From NCBI GenBank assembly GCA_015680685.1, contig MNCI01015581.1, forward strand, positions 65,033 to 129,032: a stretch of DNA of 64,000 nt, read 5' to 3'. The notes beneath the pieces are model-generated. The model was not told the origin of the DNA, searched no databases, and saw only the letters and a program-made list of their open reading frames with translations. The DNA is from Gnetum montanum (Eukaryota; Streptophyta; Gnetopsida; Gnetales; Gnetaceae). A program made the translations under genes and the position numbers. Every line of letters starts with the position of its first letter. Within the stretch, counting starts at the first letter, position 1. This document shows, piece by piece, positions 11,724 through 24,320 of the stretch.

Positions 11724-13339
11724 AAAACTCGTCCTAGAATGAAGAAGAGAAGGAACAAGTTCCTTAAAAAATATTGGGTAGGTATGGGATTATTGACTGA
11801 CATACAAACTAACTCAAATGGAACAAACAGACTTTGAGTGCCCAAGTGTATAAAGTTACAATCTTTACAAAATTGGATGTTCATGATAAAAGAAGTGAAC
11901 ACCCTAGATAAAACTAACATCCAATGCCTTTGATAACTAAAGAGTGAGAGAGAGGATCCAATGATCATGGATGGTCTGCATCATCCTTGGTGAAGATAGT
12001 CTTACTTCTAGTCCATGCTTCCCACTATAGTCACAACAGAATCATGAATTAGTATGCAATGTGTAACACATAGTTGTTAAATGCCTTGTCTCATCAATGG
12101 TCACACTTGGCTAAGTTGTGATTGTGGTAGATTGATTTCTTTAGTTATGTTAGTGGGAAGGTTGACAAATAGGGTAAAATAGATAAGTTCTACATTATAT
12201 TTTACAAAGTTCGACACAAGGAAATATTTGAAGAGGATGTAACAATTCAAAATAATAATAAAAAAAGTTTACCAAAAAATGTTGTGAAGATGTGCACGAT
12301 TGGATGTCATTGATGAGGTAAACAAAAAGATTTGATTATAAGATTGTCTAAGGGTAAAGAACTTAATGAACCCAACCAAAAGATATGCAAATGGGTCCTT
12401 CCTAAAGAAGGCATAGGCCTTTTATGCCCTTGCATAACTTCAAACCAAAGAGTCCATGGATGATTAATAGTTACAGAAGATTAAGTACAAAAACTTGGAA
12501 GAAACTACCTAAGAATTTTGACACATCAAACCAGGACATCGAACAAGAACATGAAACCAACAGTGAGGTGAGACATGGAAAGCATAGATGAATGAGAGAG
12601 AGTGTGGAATAGAGTTCCTAATTAAGGTCACATGAAGTCCCTTGTGGATTTTATGGTTAAATGACTTTGGTAAGATCCGTCATTAGTCCAAACCAAAACC
12701 AACCACATTTGAAATGGGAACCACACCATGCAAAGACGTATGTGTTTATTTTTTCTAAGGGGTGTGCTTTGAATTTCCATCTTTTTTTTTCATGAGAACC
12801 ACACCATGCAAATACTTATTCAACTTCCTTTTATTGGTCGACACAGAACTATAAGAAATCCATGAAAACACACATGCACCCAGGCAAACAAAAAGGCACA
12901 AAGAATACTGAATCCCCTTGAAGTTACACCTTGTTCAAACCTTTGAATCCTTTCCAATTTTAGAAACTACCAAAGTCACAAATTTGTTAAAATTTTGTTA
13001 ATGAAAAAGGGACTACATATTTCTAGAACAAGGAAAACCATAGAGTTTGTGGATGGGTGGATGTTGTGGACTCACTGCTTATTTCATGAAAAAGAAACCA
13101 TGTCCTAATCATCCATAATAAAATTCAAAGCTAGAATCTAGACACTAACAATCAAATAACAAAAATAGTACATACCACCATCAATCAACACATTACCACT
13201 GTACCTAGCACTTATTAACAAAAAGTTAGAAAATCACACCAAAATAAAATAAAAGAGAATATAAANTGCATGTATGAAACATTGGTAATTGTTCATGCCC
13301 CAGCCACTGGGTGTCTAATTGTGGTGTGGTGGCTAGGTA
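11724..13339 (-). other. Element C non-coding spacer with acceptor module
   Basis: No credible ORF. It shares blocks with the spacers of A, F, G and H, such as the repeated CCACACCATGCAAA phrase near 12720 and 12800. Near 12110 the complement reads ATCACAACTTAGCCAAGTG, also found before ORF3 of H and G. A branch-point and acceptor module lies at 12025-12054, but no ORF3 follows. Confidence 0.55.
12025..12054 (-). promoter_or_regulatory. Branch point and 3' splice acceptor, element C
   Basis: The complement gives TACTAAT (12054-12048), and the acceptor AG ends at 12025, 24 nt after the branch A. The spacing matches A, G and H. The ATG that follows in the other elements is replaced here. Confidence 0.5.
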
Positions 13340-15665
13340 GAAAAATTATTGGTCACACACTTGATGGTTAAATGTATGGTGGGTTAAGGTATGAGGTGCA
13401 TTCACATTATGGATGGCTGGCCCACAATTGCACTCTTGATCATGATATGGTATGCATGGACTTATTTTTCTCCACACACTATTAGAATCATTGTTTGGAT
13501 GTGGGATTAGAGTACTGATGGATGGTGGCCCTTGTGTATGATCAAAGAATGTTGGTTGAGACAAGGAAGGTAGTGCACTAGATTGGCCTTGTGCTGGCTT
13601 GGATGATATGGTGGGTTCATGTGTGGTTTTCTTTGGCTTATGATCTTTTCTTCGGAAGGCACATTTTCAATATTGCAGTTGAGACCCACTGGTGTCAACA
13701 TATTTATACATATTTGCAACACAAGTGATATTCATTTGTTGATATTGTGGTGTTAAACCTTCTTGTGTTGCTGGTGATGGCATATAATGAGGTGGAGTAT
13801 GAGAATATTGAGGGTAGGCTAGATGGTAAGAGGCACGAGGTGGTGATCCCTTAGGGAATGTCATGCATTGATGGTACTCAGGAGAGTGGTAGTGGTGATT
13901 TGAAGTAGAGGATGTAGAACTAATTGGAGAAATAGGGTGTTGAACATAATATTCACATAGTTTTGATTGGTAGGAAGGATAGGGTTGATTTGGTGGTGGC
14001 CTTCCTCATGACTATGGTTGTTGCCACTACGGTTGATGGCCATGTTGAGGCTAGTAATAAGTCCTCCTAGGATGGTACGATCGATTATGGGACTATCCAT
14101 AATTACCTTGTGGAAGAGGAAATCTCCTGGGCATGTGCTTCTGTACAAACTTTGAATTTAAGGAACCCACCCAATACTTCTGTAGATGCAACAAGACTAG
14201 GAAATGACCCTTCAAATGATCATATATGCAAATGTCACATCCATTATCTTCATCTGTGGTTAAGTCTATAGCCTCACTTTCTTTAGCCATTTTTTCCATT
14301 TGCTGAAAAGAATTCCTAGCTGTTTTTTGGTTCTATATCCTTTGTTTATTGTGATTTCTTGGCTTATTTTGCATGATTCTCTCCTCGACCATCTTAACGA
14401 GATTTGTAACATTTTCATATATCCACTTGGACATCCTATTAAACTTTGCTTCTAGTTCATCAATAGACTTCTAAATTAGCAAGGTTTGTTGTGGGGTCAC
14501 CTTATCACGAGTAGTTTTGTTCTTCTTACCATAGATTTGGACCTCCTTTTATTGAAGAGTTGGGTCCCATTGATATTTCTCAACATTCTCCCATTTGCAT
14601 ATCTTTCCTTCTTCTTTTTCCACATCCTCGATTAGCTCTTTGATCTGATGGGTTTGGAGCTTGTATAATTGCCTTGGGGCATACATCCCAAGGGTCTCTC
14701 ATGTTTCATTACGAAGCCCATCTATGAAGTGGAAGAGTTGCCTCTCCTTGGAGAAACCATGGCCTGGGCATCTATGTAGTAAGACATAATATCTATCTAA
14801 GGTCATGTCCAAGGGTTCATGTTGTTCTTGCTTGAACTCTTGGATCTGTCTCCTCAAATTAGACACCCTTGCATAGGTTTGGTATTTCTCGTTGAAAAGT
14901 TCTAGCATTGTAGACCATTGTTAGATTGAATTTGGTCTCAACGATCTATACCACACTTAAGCTCTATCAATTAGTATCCTAAGAAAGAGCTCACGCTTTT
15001 GCCACTCACTTTCAATGTTGTAGAAAGCAAAGGCATCATGGAAGGCTTGTAAAAGATGTTGCAAATTTGAATTATAGCCTTTTGCAAATTTAGGAATATT
15101 ATTCATGTCAAGCTTAGGTAGATGGCTCTTTTTGCGATGCCTGTGAGATATCTTTACTACCTCTGTGATCTACATCAGGCTCTTAGTGGCCAACAAGGGT
15201 TCATCGTCATCAAACAAGTTGTGAGGGAAATTTCCATCTCTATTTATTTGATCATGATGATGCTATCTATGTTCATAATGATGTCTTTGACTTTTCCCAT
15301 GGGTTCAATTCCAATTTTTAGTTCGACCCTTTAGTTGAGCTCTATCTCTACACCTATGTTCATCTTCGTCAGAACCAGATGTTGAAGCAACAAAGGAAGA
15401 TGAGGAACTGGAAGAATTTCCATGGCTTCTATGGTGTTCTTCAAGGTCCCTTGATTTATTGTTTTTGGGTTTTGAGGAGGTCTTAGGCCTTGAGGCCTCC
15501 CCTAGTTCAGGACCTACATCATCTCCTCCAAGATTATCTACCTTAGGTGAAGGTAGTCTTTGAGTGTCGTCAAGGTGATCATGATCATAAGAAACCCCTA
15601 CATAAGGTTGATTACTCTAATTTTCTTCATCATATATCTAGTTAGTTCTCCAATGAATGTGTTTG
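13340..15665 (-). pseudogene. Element C gag relic
   Basis: The complement shows a charged, Ser-rich N-terminal half (15600-15300) and the core with LFNEKYQTYARVSNL and QIQEFKQEQHEPLD (14908-14699). Then follows a CPGHGFSKERQLFHFIDGL block. The zinc-knuckle position reads CDICIYDHLKGH (about 14240-14200), with the last Cys changed to His. A Pro/His/Gln-rich tail (14150-13346) ends QVCDQ and is different from the gag-protease elements E and G. Frames shift several times. No protease follows. Confidence 0.65.
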
Positions 15666-15809
15666 CTATATAGTGCGTTGTCACTTCCATGTTAGAGAGA
15701 TATTATTGTTAGTTTATGGTGTGTGTGAGCTAAGAGTTTCTAAAAGATATATCATTAATACCGTTACAGTGATCATGTATGATATAACTAATCTAGATAA
15801 CTAACACCA

Positions 15810-15827
15810 TCCTTGGCAACGGTGCCA
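15810..15827 (-). other. Element C primer-binding site
   Basis: The complement starts TGGCACCGTTGCCAAGGA, two or three changes from the tRNA-Asp complement, immediately inside the 5' LTR. Confidence 0.7.
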
Positions 15828-15828
15828 A

Positions 15829-16696
15829 TGATGAGCAGTGAGATACCCCTATGCTCAACCATATGAATCACAAGCATTCACACATGATCTGGTCAAATTC
15901 TATGGATGGAACTAGTTGTGGTATCTAGATCGTTATGCTCTGATCGTAGTTTGTTGTCTTCCCACTTGGACTAGTAGTAGCTTTATCACATATGGTTTAG
16001 TCCAAAGTGAGGCATATGATCTTTTCTAATTCTATGTTGCTCCTAATGAAGATAAAGAGATGAGTTAATTAAGCTATTGAATAATGGAGAGTAAAATCTA
16101 AACTAGCCTACATGTGATGAGTATCTGCTCTTAATCATCCGTACACGCCTTGGACTTTGTGAGGCTACTTCTAGGATTTCAAAGTGTATGTCATTGGATG
16201 TGCTAAACAATACACTGTTGGATTACCAAGTACTTACACTTAAAAACTTGTGATTAAGATGTACACATTCCACTTAATGATAGGAATAGTAAATAGCAAT
16301 AAATGAAAATGTTAACTAAAGGAAATAGTAAATAATTAATAATTTAAAGCAATAATAATCTAAGTAGATGCTACAATGATGGAAGTAATCTCGATCTTTA
16401 TTTCTAGTCATGTAACGTGTCCAAGTACGTCACACTTGAACAAAGGTGTTGTATGATTACAAACATCACACTGCGCGCATGCACTAGGAATAACAGGACT
16501 CTAAGAAAGACTATCAAAAACTGAAAACTAAAACTATCTTCCCTACATCATGTCTCAACTGTGCACCTAAGTGCTATATTTATAGGCTTAACCAGAGGAG
16601 ATGACATCGAATATCCGACATCGCTTCCTGGCTTTGACATCGGGGCTCCAATATTGGGTATCTGATATTAGGACATGACAAATTGATTACTCATCA
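15829..16696 (-). repeat. Element C 5' LTR
   Basis: Matches 10840-11705 in order and sequence. Flanked on its outer side by the TSD TATGG (16697-16701). The U3 word cluster (GACATCGAATATCCGACATC) is at about 16600-16675. Confidence 0.85.
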
Positions 16697-17094
16697 TATG
16701 GTTTAACTCTTAGTGAGGTATATGATATGATGATGTTATTTGGCTCAAATTAAAACTAAGTATTGTCATGGTAAAAAGGATGATAAATTCTAAGTTTAAG
16801 TGTGATAGAAATGTAAATCTACTCTAGCCTGTGATGATAAGTATCAATTCTTGGCTTATCGTACACATCCTAGGCTAATGTAACCATTACTAGGATTACC
16901 AAGTTAATTCACTACTGAGCAAATCAAGTGAAGTCACTATTGGATTACCAAACAATTACATGTTCTGCTTGAAACTAGTCGTACTTATACCACCTTACTT
17001 AAGAACATTGGAAAAGTAAAGTGCTTAGAAAATATAAAAGACTTAATAAAAGGAAACATGCTAAAAAGTAATATTAAACTAAGTGAAATGCTAC
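16697..17094 (-). repeat. Element B 5' LTR, middle piece
   Basis: Resumes B's LTR after element C: TATGGTTTAACTCTTAGTGAG is the LTR phrase that also appears in C's LTR. Ends at the GCTAC target site of insertion X. Confidence 0.65.
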
Positions 17095-17955
17095 TAATGT
17101 AAAGCCTATCTCAATAGATTCCAAAATGACCCATTCTACAATCCTTCTATGCAAGATTCAACTTAGAAGCAAGAACTAGACAATGAATTTGAGAAAATTC
17201 CCATATTTATAAGAAAACTCTCAATATGTAAAGAATTACATAAAAGATGAGAAGCCAAGCTTAACTCAAACCTCTCTCAAGAATCTTAGAGGCCACACAT
17301 GTTCTCTTTCAATCCTCAATTGTTCACAATGGAGCTAAAGCTCAGGACAAGACACTTATAAGAGATTCTCTTAACCTCTCTCAAATGCTTTCCCTTGCCT
17401 CTCACTTAAACACTTCTTGCACAAGCTCGAATATCTCTTTCTTACTCTTTCTCAAGCCTTGGACTCTTATTTATAGCTTCTTGGTATGACCTTTCATCTT
17501 CCCTCCAATCTCCCATTTGATTTGATGTCCATTGAAATTCACATTAGATGTTTAAAGGAAACAATAGACATCTATCCCAAGTGCAGAGATGCCAAAGTAG
17601 ACATCTTAGAGAAGACGTCTTGTAGTAGACATCTTAGCTTAAACATCTATGAGAAATAGTGGATATCTAATATGTAGTATAGCCATCTAACTGTTAGTGT
17701 AGACATCTATCTTGCTAGGGCCAAAATTAAAAATGCTCATTTTGAGGTCTCAAACCTCTGGACACCTCCAAACAAGTCCCCATAGCACTCGAAACCTCCT
17801 AGAATCATCAAAATAAGTCTAAAACACTCCCAAACATGGCAAAACACCTTGGAATCAATATCAAAAGGTCAACACAAAAAGACACACACAAACAACATAC
17901 CCACATACCCAAGATACATTGAGGATTACACAAGGGCTGGGTGATGCCCTCATTA
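17095..17955 (-). repeat. Insertion X: solo-LTR-like element of another family (861 bp)
   Basis: It interrupts B's LTR exactly, with TSD GCTAC (17090-17094) and GCTGC (17956-17960) and inverted termini TAATG...CATTA. The complement has a TATA box (CTATAAATAAGAG, near 17470). Upstream of that is an array of the word TAGACATCT (17560-17715). There is no coding content. The size, TSD and promoter-like layout suggest a solo LTR, but no family could be named. Confidence 0.55.
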
Positions 17956-18256
17956 GCTGCAATGGTGAGAAACAATCTCAATATTTATTGTTGATCATGA
18001 ATTGTGTCCAAGAATAATCCTTTTGAATAAAGACTCCATACAACTATTAATCACCACACTACAAGCACTTACTCTAAGTCTAAGTCTAAGTTACAAAAAT
18101 AAACTGCAAAAATCTGGCTAAGTGTTGGCAAAAGTCATTGTTTCAATGCAACAATGGGTTAGTATTTATAGGCATGACCATAGCCTACTAGATTACATCT
18201 ACAATGACATATGTAGAGCTACGATATCGTAGGCTACATAATCACATGTTTTATCA
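17956..18256 (-). repeat. Element B 5' LTR, U3 piece
   Basis: Continues the LTR to TTTATCA at 18256, so the minus-strand start is TGATAAAACATGTG, like TGATGAATCACATT in C. It contains a short ACGATATCGT word at about 18221 and a TATTTATAGGC promoter-like box near 18165. Confidence 0.55.
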
Positions 18257-18337
18257 GTTATATTCTTTTATAATTCTTCGAATACACTATCTTCGAGTGA
18301 TGATTCTTTTTATCATCTATAATTCTTTAATAATAAT

Positions 18338-18478
18338 GGGGTGTTAGCCTAGTGGTACAAGTCTAGGCCTGGTAACCCTAGGTCACAAGTTTAATTCTAA
18401 TAGGTAGCATTAAGTTATAAACTTCTATAAATCTTGGAGTGTACCTATGTTTCATTAATTTTGGGTTCCAACAACCCC
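18338..18478 (+). repeat. tRNA-derived SINE-like element, type 1
   Basis: Starts GGGGTGTTAGCCTAGTGG, whose TTAGCCTAGTGGTACAAG resembles a pol III A box. About 35 nt later GGTCACAAGTTTAATTC resembles a degenerate B box. Related copies lie at 26395-26550 and 27346-27466 on the minus strand, with short fragments at 24811-24850 and 27890-27932. Confidence 0.5.
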
Positions 18479-19100
18479 CTCCCCCAATCTAAAATTCTTT
18501 AATGCTCATCCACCAACCTCCTAGGACTGTACCTTAACAAGATGAGCATTGAGTCTCTAGGCAATGATCTTTTTTATTATCTTAGGATATAGCTATAGTC
18601 AAATTATTTTAGGTTCCAATCTATCCTCAACCTAAAAAAAATATTGATTAATAGTAATTAATGGATAGAAAACACTATAAAGACAAGAGTTAACATGCAA
18701 CTCAAACACTATGACAATTAAACTACATACATATTCCCATTCTAGTCCACCCATCTTCACTTCCTAGCTATAGTTTTTTGTCACTAGAAAACTAGCATAC
18801 ATATGTCCACAATGATAAGTTACCTTCAACTTACACATTCTTAGAAGTAATGAACTTTAATTTTCATTGGTTAAATCATTTGAATTTGTATAAATTGTAT
18901 AATCAAATGTTTAAGGCTAATGTTATTCAAAAGGGTGTCAAATTCTCGTACAATGTTTTTTTTAATGGTTTTTTAACCAAACATAAGCTCAATCTATAGT
19001 GGCTAGGTCACAACAACAATTCATAATAAAAATTTTAAATACATGTTCCAACAACAAATGAAAAGCCTTTATAATGTTAGAGATATTAAGCACCTATGAA

Positions 19101-19262
19101 CAAGGATCATCACCCAAAGGCTTAATGCTTATCTAGCAAAGATGAGGTCCTAGCAGGGTTGATAGATGAGCAAAAGCCTAACCTCTTTCAAGTGGCTCCA
19201 TCGAGGCTCAAACCTACATTTTACAACTTAAGAAGCACCTTACCATCACTCCAAGTGATGGT
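19101..19262 (-). repeat. SINE-like element, type 2
   Basis: The complement has a GTGATGGTAAGGTGC (A-box-like) and GGTTTGAGCCTC (B-box-like) head, then AGGTTAGGCTTTTGCTCATC and an end similar to GATGATCCTT. The same order is found at 27721-27855, and the 3' half at 18490-18590. Confidence 0.45.
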
Positions 19263-21081
19263 TCTTTAATGCTATCCCACCAAGCAAGGTTCTTTAATAA
19301 AACAAAATACAAAAGTTGATATTTAGCTAAAGGTTTCTATTACTATATGGAAATTTATGTTTCCTTATTTTAAATTCAAATCACATATATTGAAAGTGAT
19401 GTAAATGTTGTTAGAGAAAAACTATCTTCCTAACTAACAATTAATTTTCTTAAAATGTTTTTGATATTCTCTATTTAATATTAAANGCAATTAATTTTCT
19501 TAAAATGTTTTTGATATTCTCTATTTAATATTAAATTTGCCATGTATTCTTGAACGTTTTTTTGTTTTTGTCTTTTTTTTTTTGGCTTATTATCAATGTT
19601 ATTTTTGATATCTCACATGCCATGTACTCTTGAACGTTCTTTGTTTTTTTCTTATTATCAATATTATTTTTTATATCACAATAAAATTAGTATAGCAAAC
19701 ATTGGTTTAGAATGCCTAGCCGATAAGTTTTTCTAAAGAGCATTGTTTGGCCATAGGTAACATTGATGTGGGAAGCGCAACCCATAAGTTATTCTAGTCA
19801 GCGCTATTTCCTCGGGAATTTTCGTGGCTGATACCTATGGGTGAAGCTTCATTATGCAATGTTACTAAAATATCAAATTTTTATTTTAAATCAGGGAAAA
19901 TTTATTATTATTTCCCACAAAAGGTTCCAAAGAAGAAGAGGTGTCATAAGCCTGAAGAGCAATCACCATATGATTAATGGCAATATTATTTATTGTTGAA
20001 GTCGGTGATCCTTAGGGAAACCAATATTTTAAAGAAGTTGCATGCTAAGATGTAGCAGCGAATTTATTACATGGCATTTCAGAATAATTTCAACCACATG
20101 CCAGAGTTCTTCCTGTAGAAACAAAGAAATACCCCTATCCTTGTTTTTAAAGGGCAAGGAACAGTACTTTGATAACAAAGCCTTTTTTTCCCTCTGGAAA
20201 ATGAGGAAAAACCAGGATTCCAACAGGCAATATTGAGGTACAAACAAAAGAATTCTTTTGTGGTCTGATTCACAAGGCAAATTACTCAATTTATGATCTG
20301 ATTCAAAAAGCAAGTAGCTCAATTTAGTTGAATTTTGCAGCTTCATATTCGATTACGGTTTGGAGACGGTTTCATTCTTTTGCTGAAAATTTTTTAACAT
20401 TTCTCCCGAGATGTGCAAAGATGCCGTGCATTGGTCATTTGGGAATGGTTAATTGAGGGTCTTATAATTATCGAGATCACCTGAACTCTCAAAATATGAG
20501 AGCTGTTTACTGTTGCTCATACTGTTTTAGCTTCTTCAGCTGTATTACTTCCCGTACTGCTGCTCTTTCGTTTGGATACTTTTAAAAGTTACATTTTCTA
20601 TCTGGAATATGTATTCCTTGATTGACTTGTAATTCTTACTATTTAAAAGAAATTTCAGTTTTTGAAGGTTTTATGGGCTGCCCCTCCAAAACCATCAATG
20701 AGTTTTATGGTGCGCCTCCAAAACCATCAGTCAGCAAATCAATGTTGCTGGTTCAAAATTCAAATTTATTAGCTGGAAAAAAACATTCGATTCAATATAC
20801 CAATTAATCCCTGAGATTTTATATTCTGTAAAAAAATGGAACAACAACCGGAAGTCAAACAACCTTCTGATCACCATACATCAAAAAGAATTTTGAGAAA
20901 TGAACCCTGCATTCAAACCCTAGAGAAGACGATACATGATGGAAGAACCCATGTTATTGAATTCAGCAAAAGCACACATCCAGGCTGGTTGAAAGCATGC
21001 TATACCGCCTGAAATTATTCGGATGAACAAAATTATAAAATAAAATTCCAACTACTGTAGCAGAAAACTTCTCCTATAACA

Positions 21082-24000
21082 CTAGGCACTGCCTTTCAAC
21101 TTCTTTGCAATGTTAGCAATGTGTTTGCCTTGGTGAAAAGCTTGCTCCAATTCCAATTTACTTGGCTGACGGGTACCATCACCAGCATAAGTCCCAGCAC
21201 CATATGGACTCCCACCCTTAACTTGTTCCATCTCGAACATTCCAGCGCCAAAAGTATAGCCAATTGGAACATAGATCATTCCATGGTGAACTAACTGTGT
21301 AATGGCTGTCAATCTAGAGGAAATTTGAGAGAAAAAAACAAACGCAAATTTAGAACTGCCTCCTCCATATTGGGAAAAGATACACACAGCACAAATTTAG
21401 AAGCAAATAGAACATCTATTAGCACTATCCTGCATTGCATGAATATGGCATCAATCGTGGTCCATATCATTTTAAAAGTTGTTTCTTGATTTCAATCTAT
21501 AATTAAGAATGTTTACTGGAATCCAGACTACTATACAGATACATTCAAAGTAACTTCTCTATTCTTGCTTATAGTTTTTTTTTTTTCAAAACTCAAAAAG
21601 TCTTGTTCTCAATATGGATTTTGGTATTTATTTTATCACAAGATCCTCTGAGCTGTTTCTAATTTCTTGGCCAAGTAACCAAACTTCAGAAAACATGTTG
21701 GAGCTGATAAATTTATTTCACATATAGGTTCTTAAAATAAAAAAACAGAAACAAAAATGGTCTGACAATGGGACAAAACTGGGCATGAAGCCTAACATAA
21801 TTCAAATAAACTAAAATCAAACTTAATAAACAAGTAAAAAAAAAACTCACGGAGTAGTTTCCTGACCACCACCCTGAGATCCCGTACTGTAAAATATCCC
21901 AGCTGGTTTGCCTGCTAATTGCTGGGTACGCCATAAACCACCAGTGGCATCCAGAAAGGCTTTAAATTGAGCTGCCATCATACCAAACCTTGTCGGGAAG
22001 CCAAATATGAGAGCATCAGCATCAGCAAGCTGCTGGGGTTGTATGACTGGTGCATCAGACTTTGGTGGAGCATTCATTTTGAGCAACACCTCTTCTGGAA
22101 GTGTTTCTGGAACCTGCAAATACAGGATCTGTTTTTAAGAAAAATATCTTACTATGCTAGAAATTATTTACAATAATCTGCCCAATTATTAGCTGTGAAA
22201 CAACCCACAGCATAAGGTTACCCTCATTTTTTATGCATATGAAGTAAGTTACATAGGTAACTTATAAAGAATGCCTCATAAGTCACCCATATATATAGGT
22301 TAACTATACCAGCTACCCCCTATCATTTGATTTTATTATGTAGTTCCATTTGTCCCATGAAATACCCAGGCATAAACATGCATGTGGTATCATTCGTATG
22401 TTTACAGACCAAACAAAAGGTTATTAAGTCATTCTACGTTTAACCATGAGAGAGAGCAAACTTTTTACTTTCTCTGTCTTCATCCAGCAACTTATATAAA
22501 AAAAGCAAGGAAGACAGCTGATTGCAAGAATCAAAACATAAAAGACAATATTGCACTGCTCATTTGCAAGCAAAAGCACAAACTCAAGAAATTGGAGCTG
22601 CATGCTCAAGGCACCAAATCATATGCTTTAATATGTAAGGCAACAGACCATCTGTTTCTTTGTATAGCTTATGAATGCAACATTTTAATGCCCAGAGCTC
22701 ATTTAACTGCATTAAATATAACTTGACAAATAAGGTCAGAACAAGAACCTGCCACAGTGTAGCTTCTACTCCTTCCACTGAATCTGCACCCTTTTTTATC
22801 TCTTCCGCGAGTTTTAAGACGTGCCCATACATGGAATAGTACCTGAATCCATTGAAAAGAAAAGTATTGAAAGCATTGACAATTAAATAAGATGCAAATA
22901 AGCCAAATAGTAGAATTAACTACCACTAAATTAAATGTACGCTTGCTTAAATTAAATAATACATGAAGAAAAAGATATGTTGCTAGATAAGCCCTGCGAC
23001 ACAAAATGTTGTACCTGAAAGTCAAAAATCCTAACTCTTAAACTACAACCAATAGAGTTGAGTCATCCTCTTTATGAGTTAAAACGTCCCAGCATTACCC
23101 GGAGTGACTAGAATGTCTAGCATTTGACCCTGAGCATGTGATAGACTTCCCTCAACTAAATATTATTACCATTCTACTAAAGATTGTGGATTTGAATGAC
23201 CAATAAATTAAATCTGTTTCTAAAATGATGTACGATGAGATCTACTTTGTGCAGGTGAACTTCCAGAAGGAAATATTGATGAAATTCTCCAAGCTTTTTC
23301 CTTTAAACGAACTTGAAAATTCGGGAAGAAATTTGGGTGCAGCTGTTCAACATAATCCGAGGATTCGACACTCAGCAAATTGCAATGCCGCCCTGGAATC
23401 TTCTATTGTTTCGTGGAACAATCATGCGTTGACATCTCTTAAATTTATGTCCGGCACACAAACTGAATCATAACACATCTGAAATTTAGAATCCAACCAG
23501 ATGCCTAGTTCTTGACTTCTTTGATTCCTTCAAAAAATAACGAATGTATTAACATAAACTCTAAATCCAAAAAGAAGCTTCGATCTTTGAAGAGGCATGT
23601 CTACAGAAATCCTCAAACACAGAATCACACTTCAACGACCCGAAACGGCATGTCTGCGGGATATCAGACGTGCTCTGCAAAAAGGGCCGCTCAAGATCCC
23701 AGAAATTGTGCCCGTTCAGGCATTAACTAAGGCAAATACACGGGGAATGAAATCGGGTGCTCAATCATGGAAAGAGAGAAATTTACAACCATCGACAAAA
23801 AGTAATTCCGCAAAGAATACGATCCTGGACCAAATGTTTCAACAGAATTATCTCGAAACCGATGAAACAAATGGCTACAATGTAGGCAAAAGAAATAGAG
23901 TTCAAAAGATGCGAAGAAAATTTCCAAAATTCACAAAGGCCGGACCAAAATGCCAACCGAAATTTATTATACGGTCGGTAGAACGAACAATAAGTGTAGT

Positions 24001-24320
24001 CACACATAAAGACATTAAAAACACGAAGCCAGATGTAACGAAATAATTCGTCCGCAACATGGATCGTACGGATCTTTAAAATCGAACTCGCTCCTTTGGA
24101 CGACGTTCCGCGCCTCAAATCTTTCCCTACAAACGACACAATTCTTTTTCCAAACTCGCTACTAATCCTCGCAAGCGACGGCGGCCAAAATTCAACAAAA
24201 CGGAACAATAAACGCACAAATAAATTCCAGAAACTCCTCCTTCCAACGAAAAACGGAAAAACAAAAATACAGAGCACAGAGGCCGTATCTGGCTTACACA
24301 ACATAAACTCTGGTCGCCAT
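21082..24320 (-). CDS. FQR1: NAD(P)H:quinone oxidoreductase, FQR1/WrbA family (four exons)
   Basis: The joined coding sequence is 24320-24298, 22842-22749, 22113-21851 and 21313-21082: 612 nt, 203 residues plus stop, close to the roughly 204 of plant FQR1. All three introns have GT-AG ends. Exon 1 encodes MATRVYV. The flavodoxin phosphate loop SMYGHV is residues 11-16, in exon 2. Exon 3 holds [19 protein letters not shown] (76-94), [15 protein letters not shown] and the [11 protein letters not shown] loop (115-125). Exon 4 holds [24 protein letters not shown] and the C terminus KLKGSA. These are the FMN-binding and tetramer-type motifs of WrbA/FQR1. The family is a soluble flavoprotein that reduces quinones by two electrons using NAD(P)H, protecting against semiquinone stress; Arabidopsis FQR1 is auxin-induced. 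All residues expected for FMN binding are present and the frame is intact. It is the only clearly functional gene here. Confidence 0.95.
22843..24297 (-). other. FQR1 intron 1 (1455 bp)
   Basis: Begins GTAAGCC at 24297 and ends TTCAG at 22843. It separates the 23-nt first coding exon from the phosphate-loop exon. Its 5' part (about 23580-24300) is noticeably richer in CpG than the surrounding transposon DNA. Open frames inside it on both strands match no family I know and are treated as chance. Confidence 0.85.

Larger units (their letters stand above)
10840..16696 (-). mobile_element. Element C: gag-only LTR retrotransposon nested in B's LTR
   Basis: Complete element with two LTRs (866 and 868 bp), PBS, PPT and a 5-bp TSD TATGG at 10835-10839 and 16697-16701. 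Internally only gag, the conserved spacer and an acceptor module can be recognised. No protease or polymerase motif is found, so it would have depended on another element for all enzymes. Confidence 0.85.
5590..18256 (-). mobile_element. Element B: Athila/Tat-type LTR retrotransposon with pol, 3' end lost, hit by A, C and X
   Basis: On the minus strand: 5' LTR (18256 down to 10677, in three pieces), PBS (10658-10675), gag, protease, RT, part of RNase H and the integrase zinc domain, ending abruptly at 5590 where element A begins. Element C splits the LTR with TSD TATGG, and insertion X splits it again. The rejoined LTR is about 860 bp, matching the LTR size of C. Stops and frameshifts are spread through all reading frames. 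Confidence 0.75.
18257..21081. other. Intergenic region 3' of FQR1
   Basis: No supported gene. It holds two SINE-like insertions (18338-18478 and 19101-19262), a fragment of the second SINE type (18490-18590), an exact 48-bp duplication around a single N (19438-19535) and a diverged roughly 78-bp tandem duplication (about 19540-19680). The rest is AT-rich single-copy-looking DNA. Likely polyadenylation of FQR1 would fall at about 20950-21020, where AATAA-type signals occur on the minus strand. Confidence 0.5.

Noticed and set aside
18338-18420. Functional tRNA gene
   Set aside because: A- and B-box-like words occur, but no cloverleaf can be folded and related copies are dispersed, so a SINE is the better reading.
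20029-20346. 105-codon minus-strand frame 3' of FQR1
   Set aside because: No recognisable motif, lies beyond the likely polyadenylation region, and is AT-rich sequence with local duplication.
23597-24046. 149-codon plus-strand open frame in FQR1 intron 1
   Set aside because: Inside an intron and antisense to the gene. No recognisable motif.
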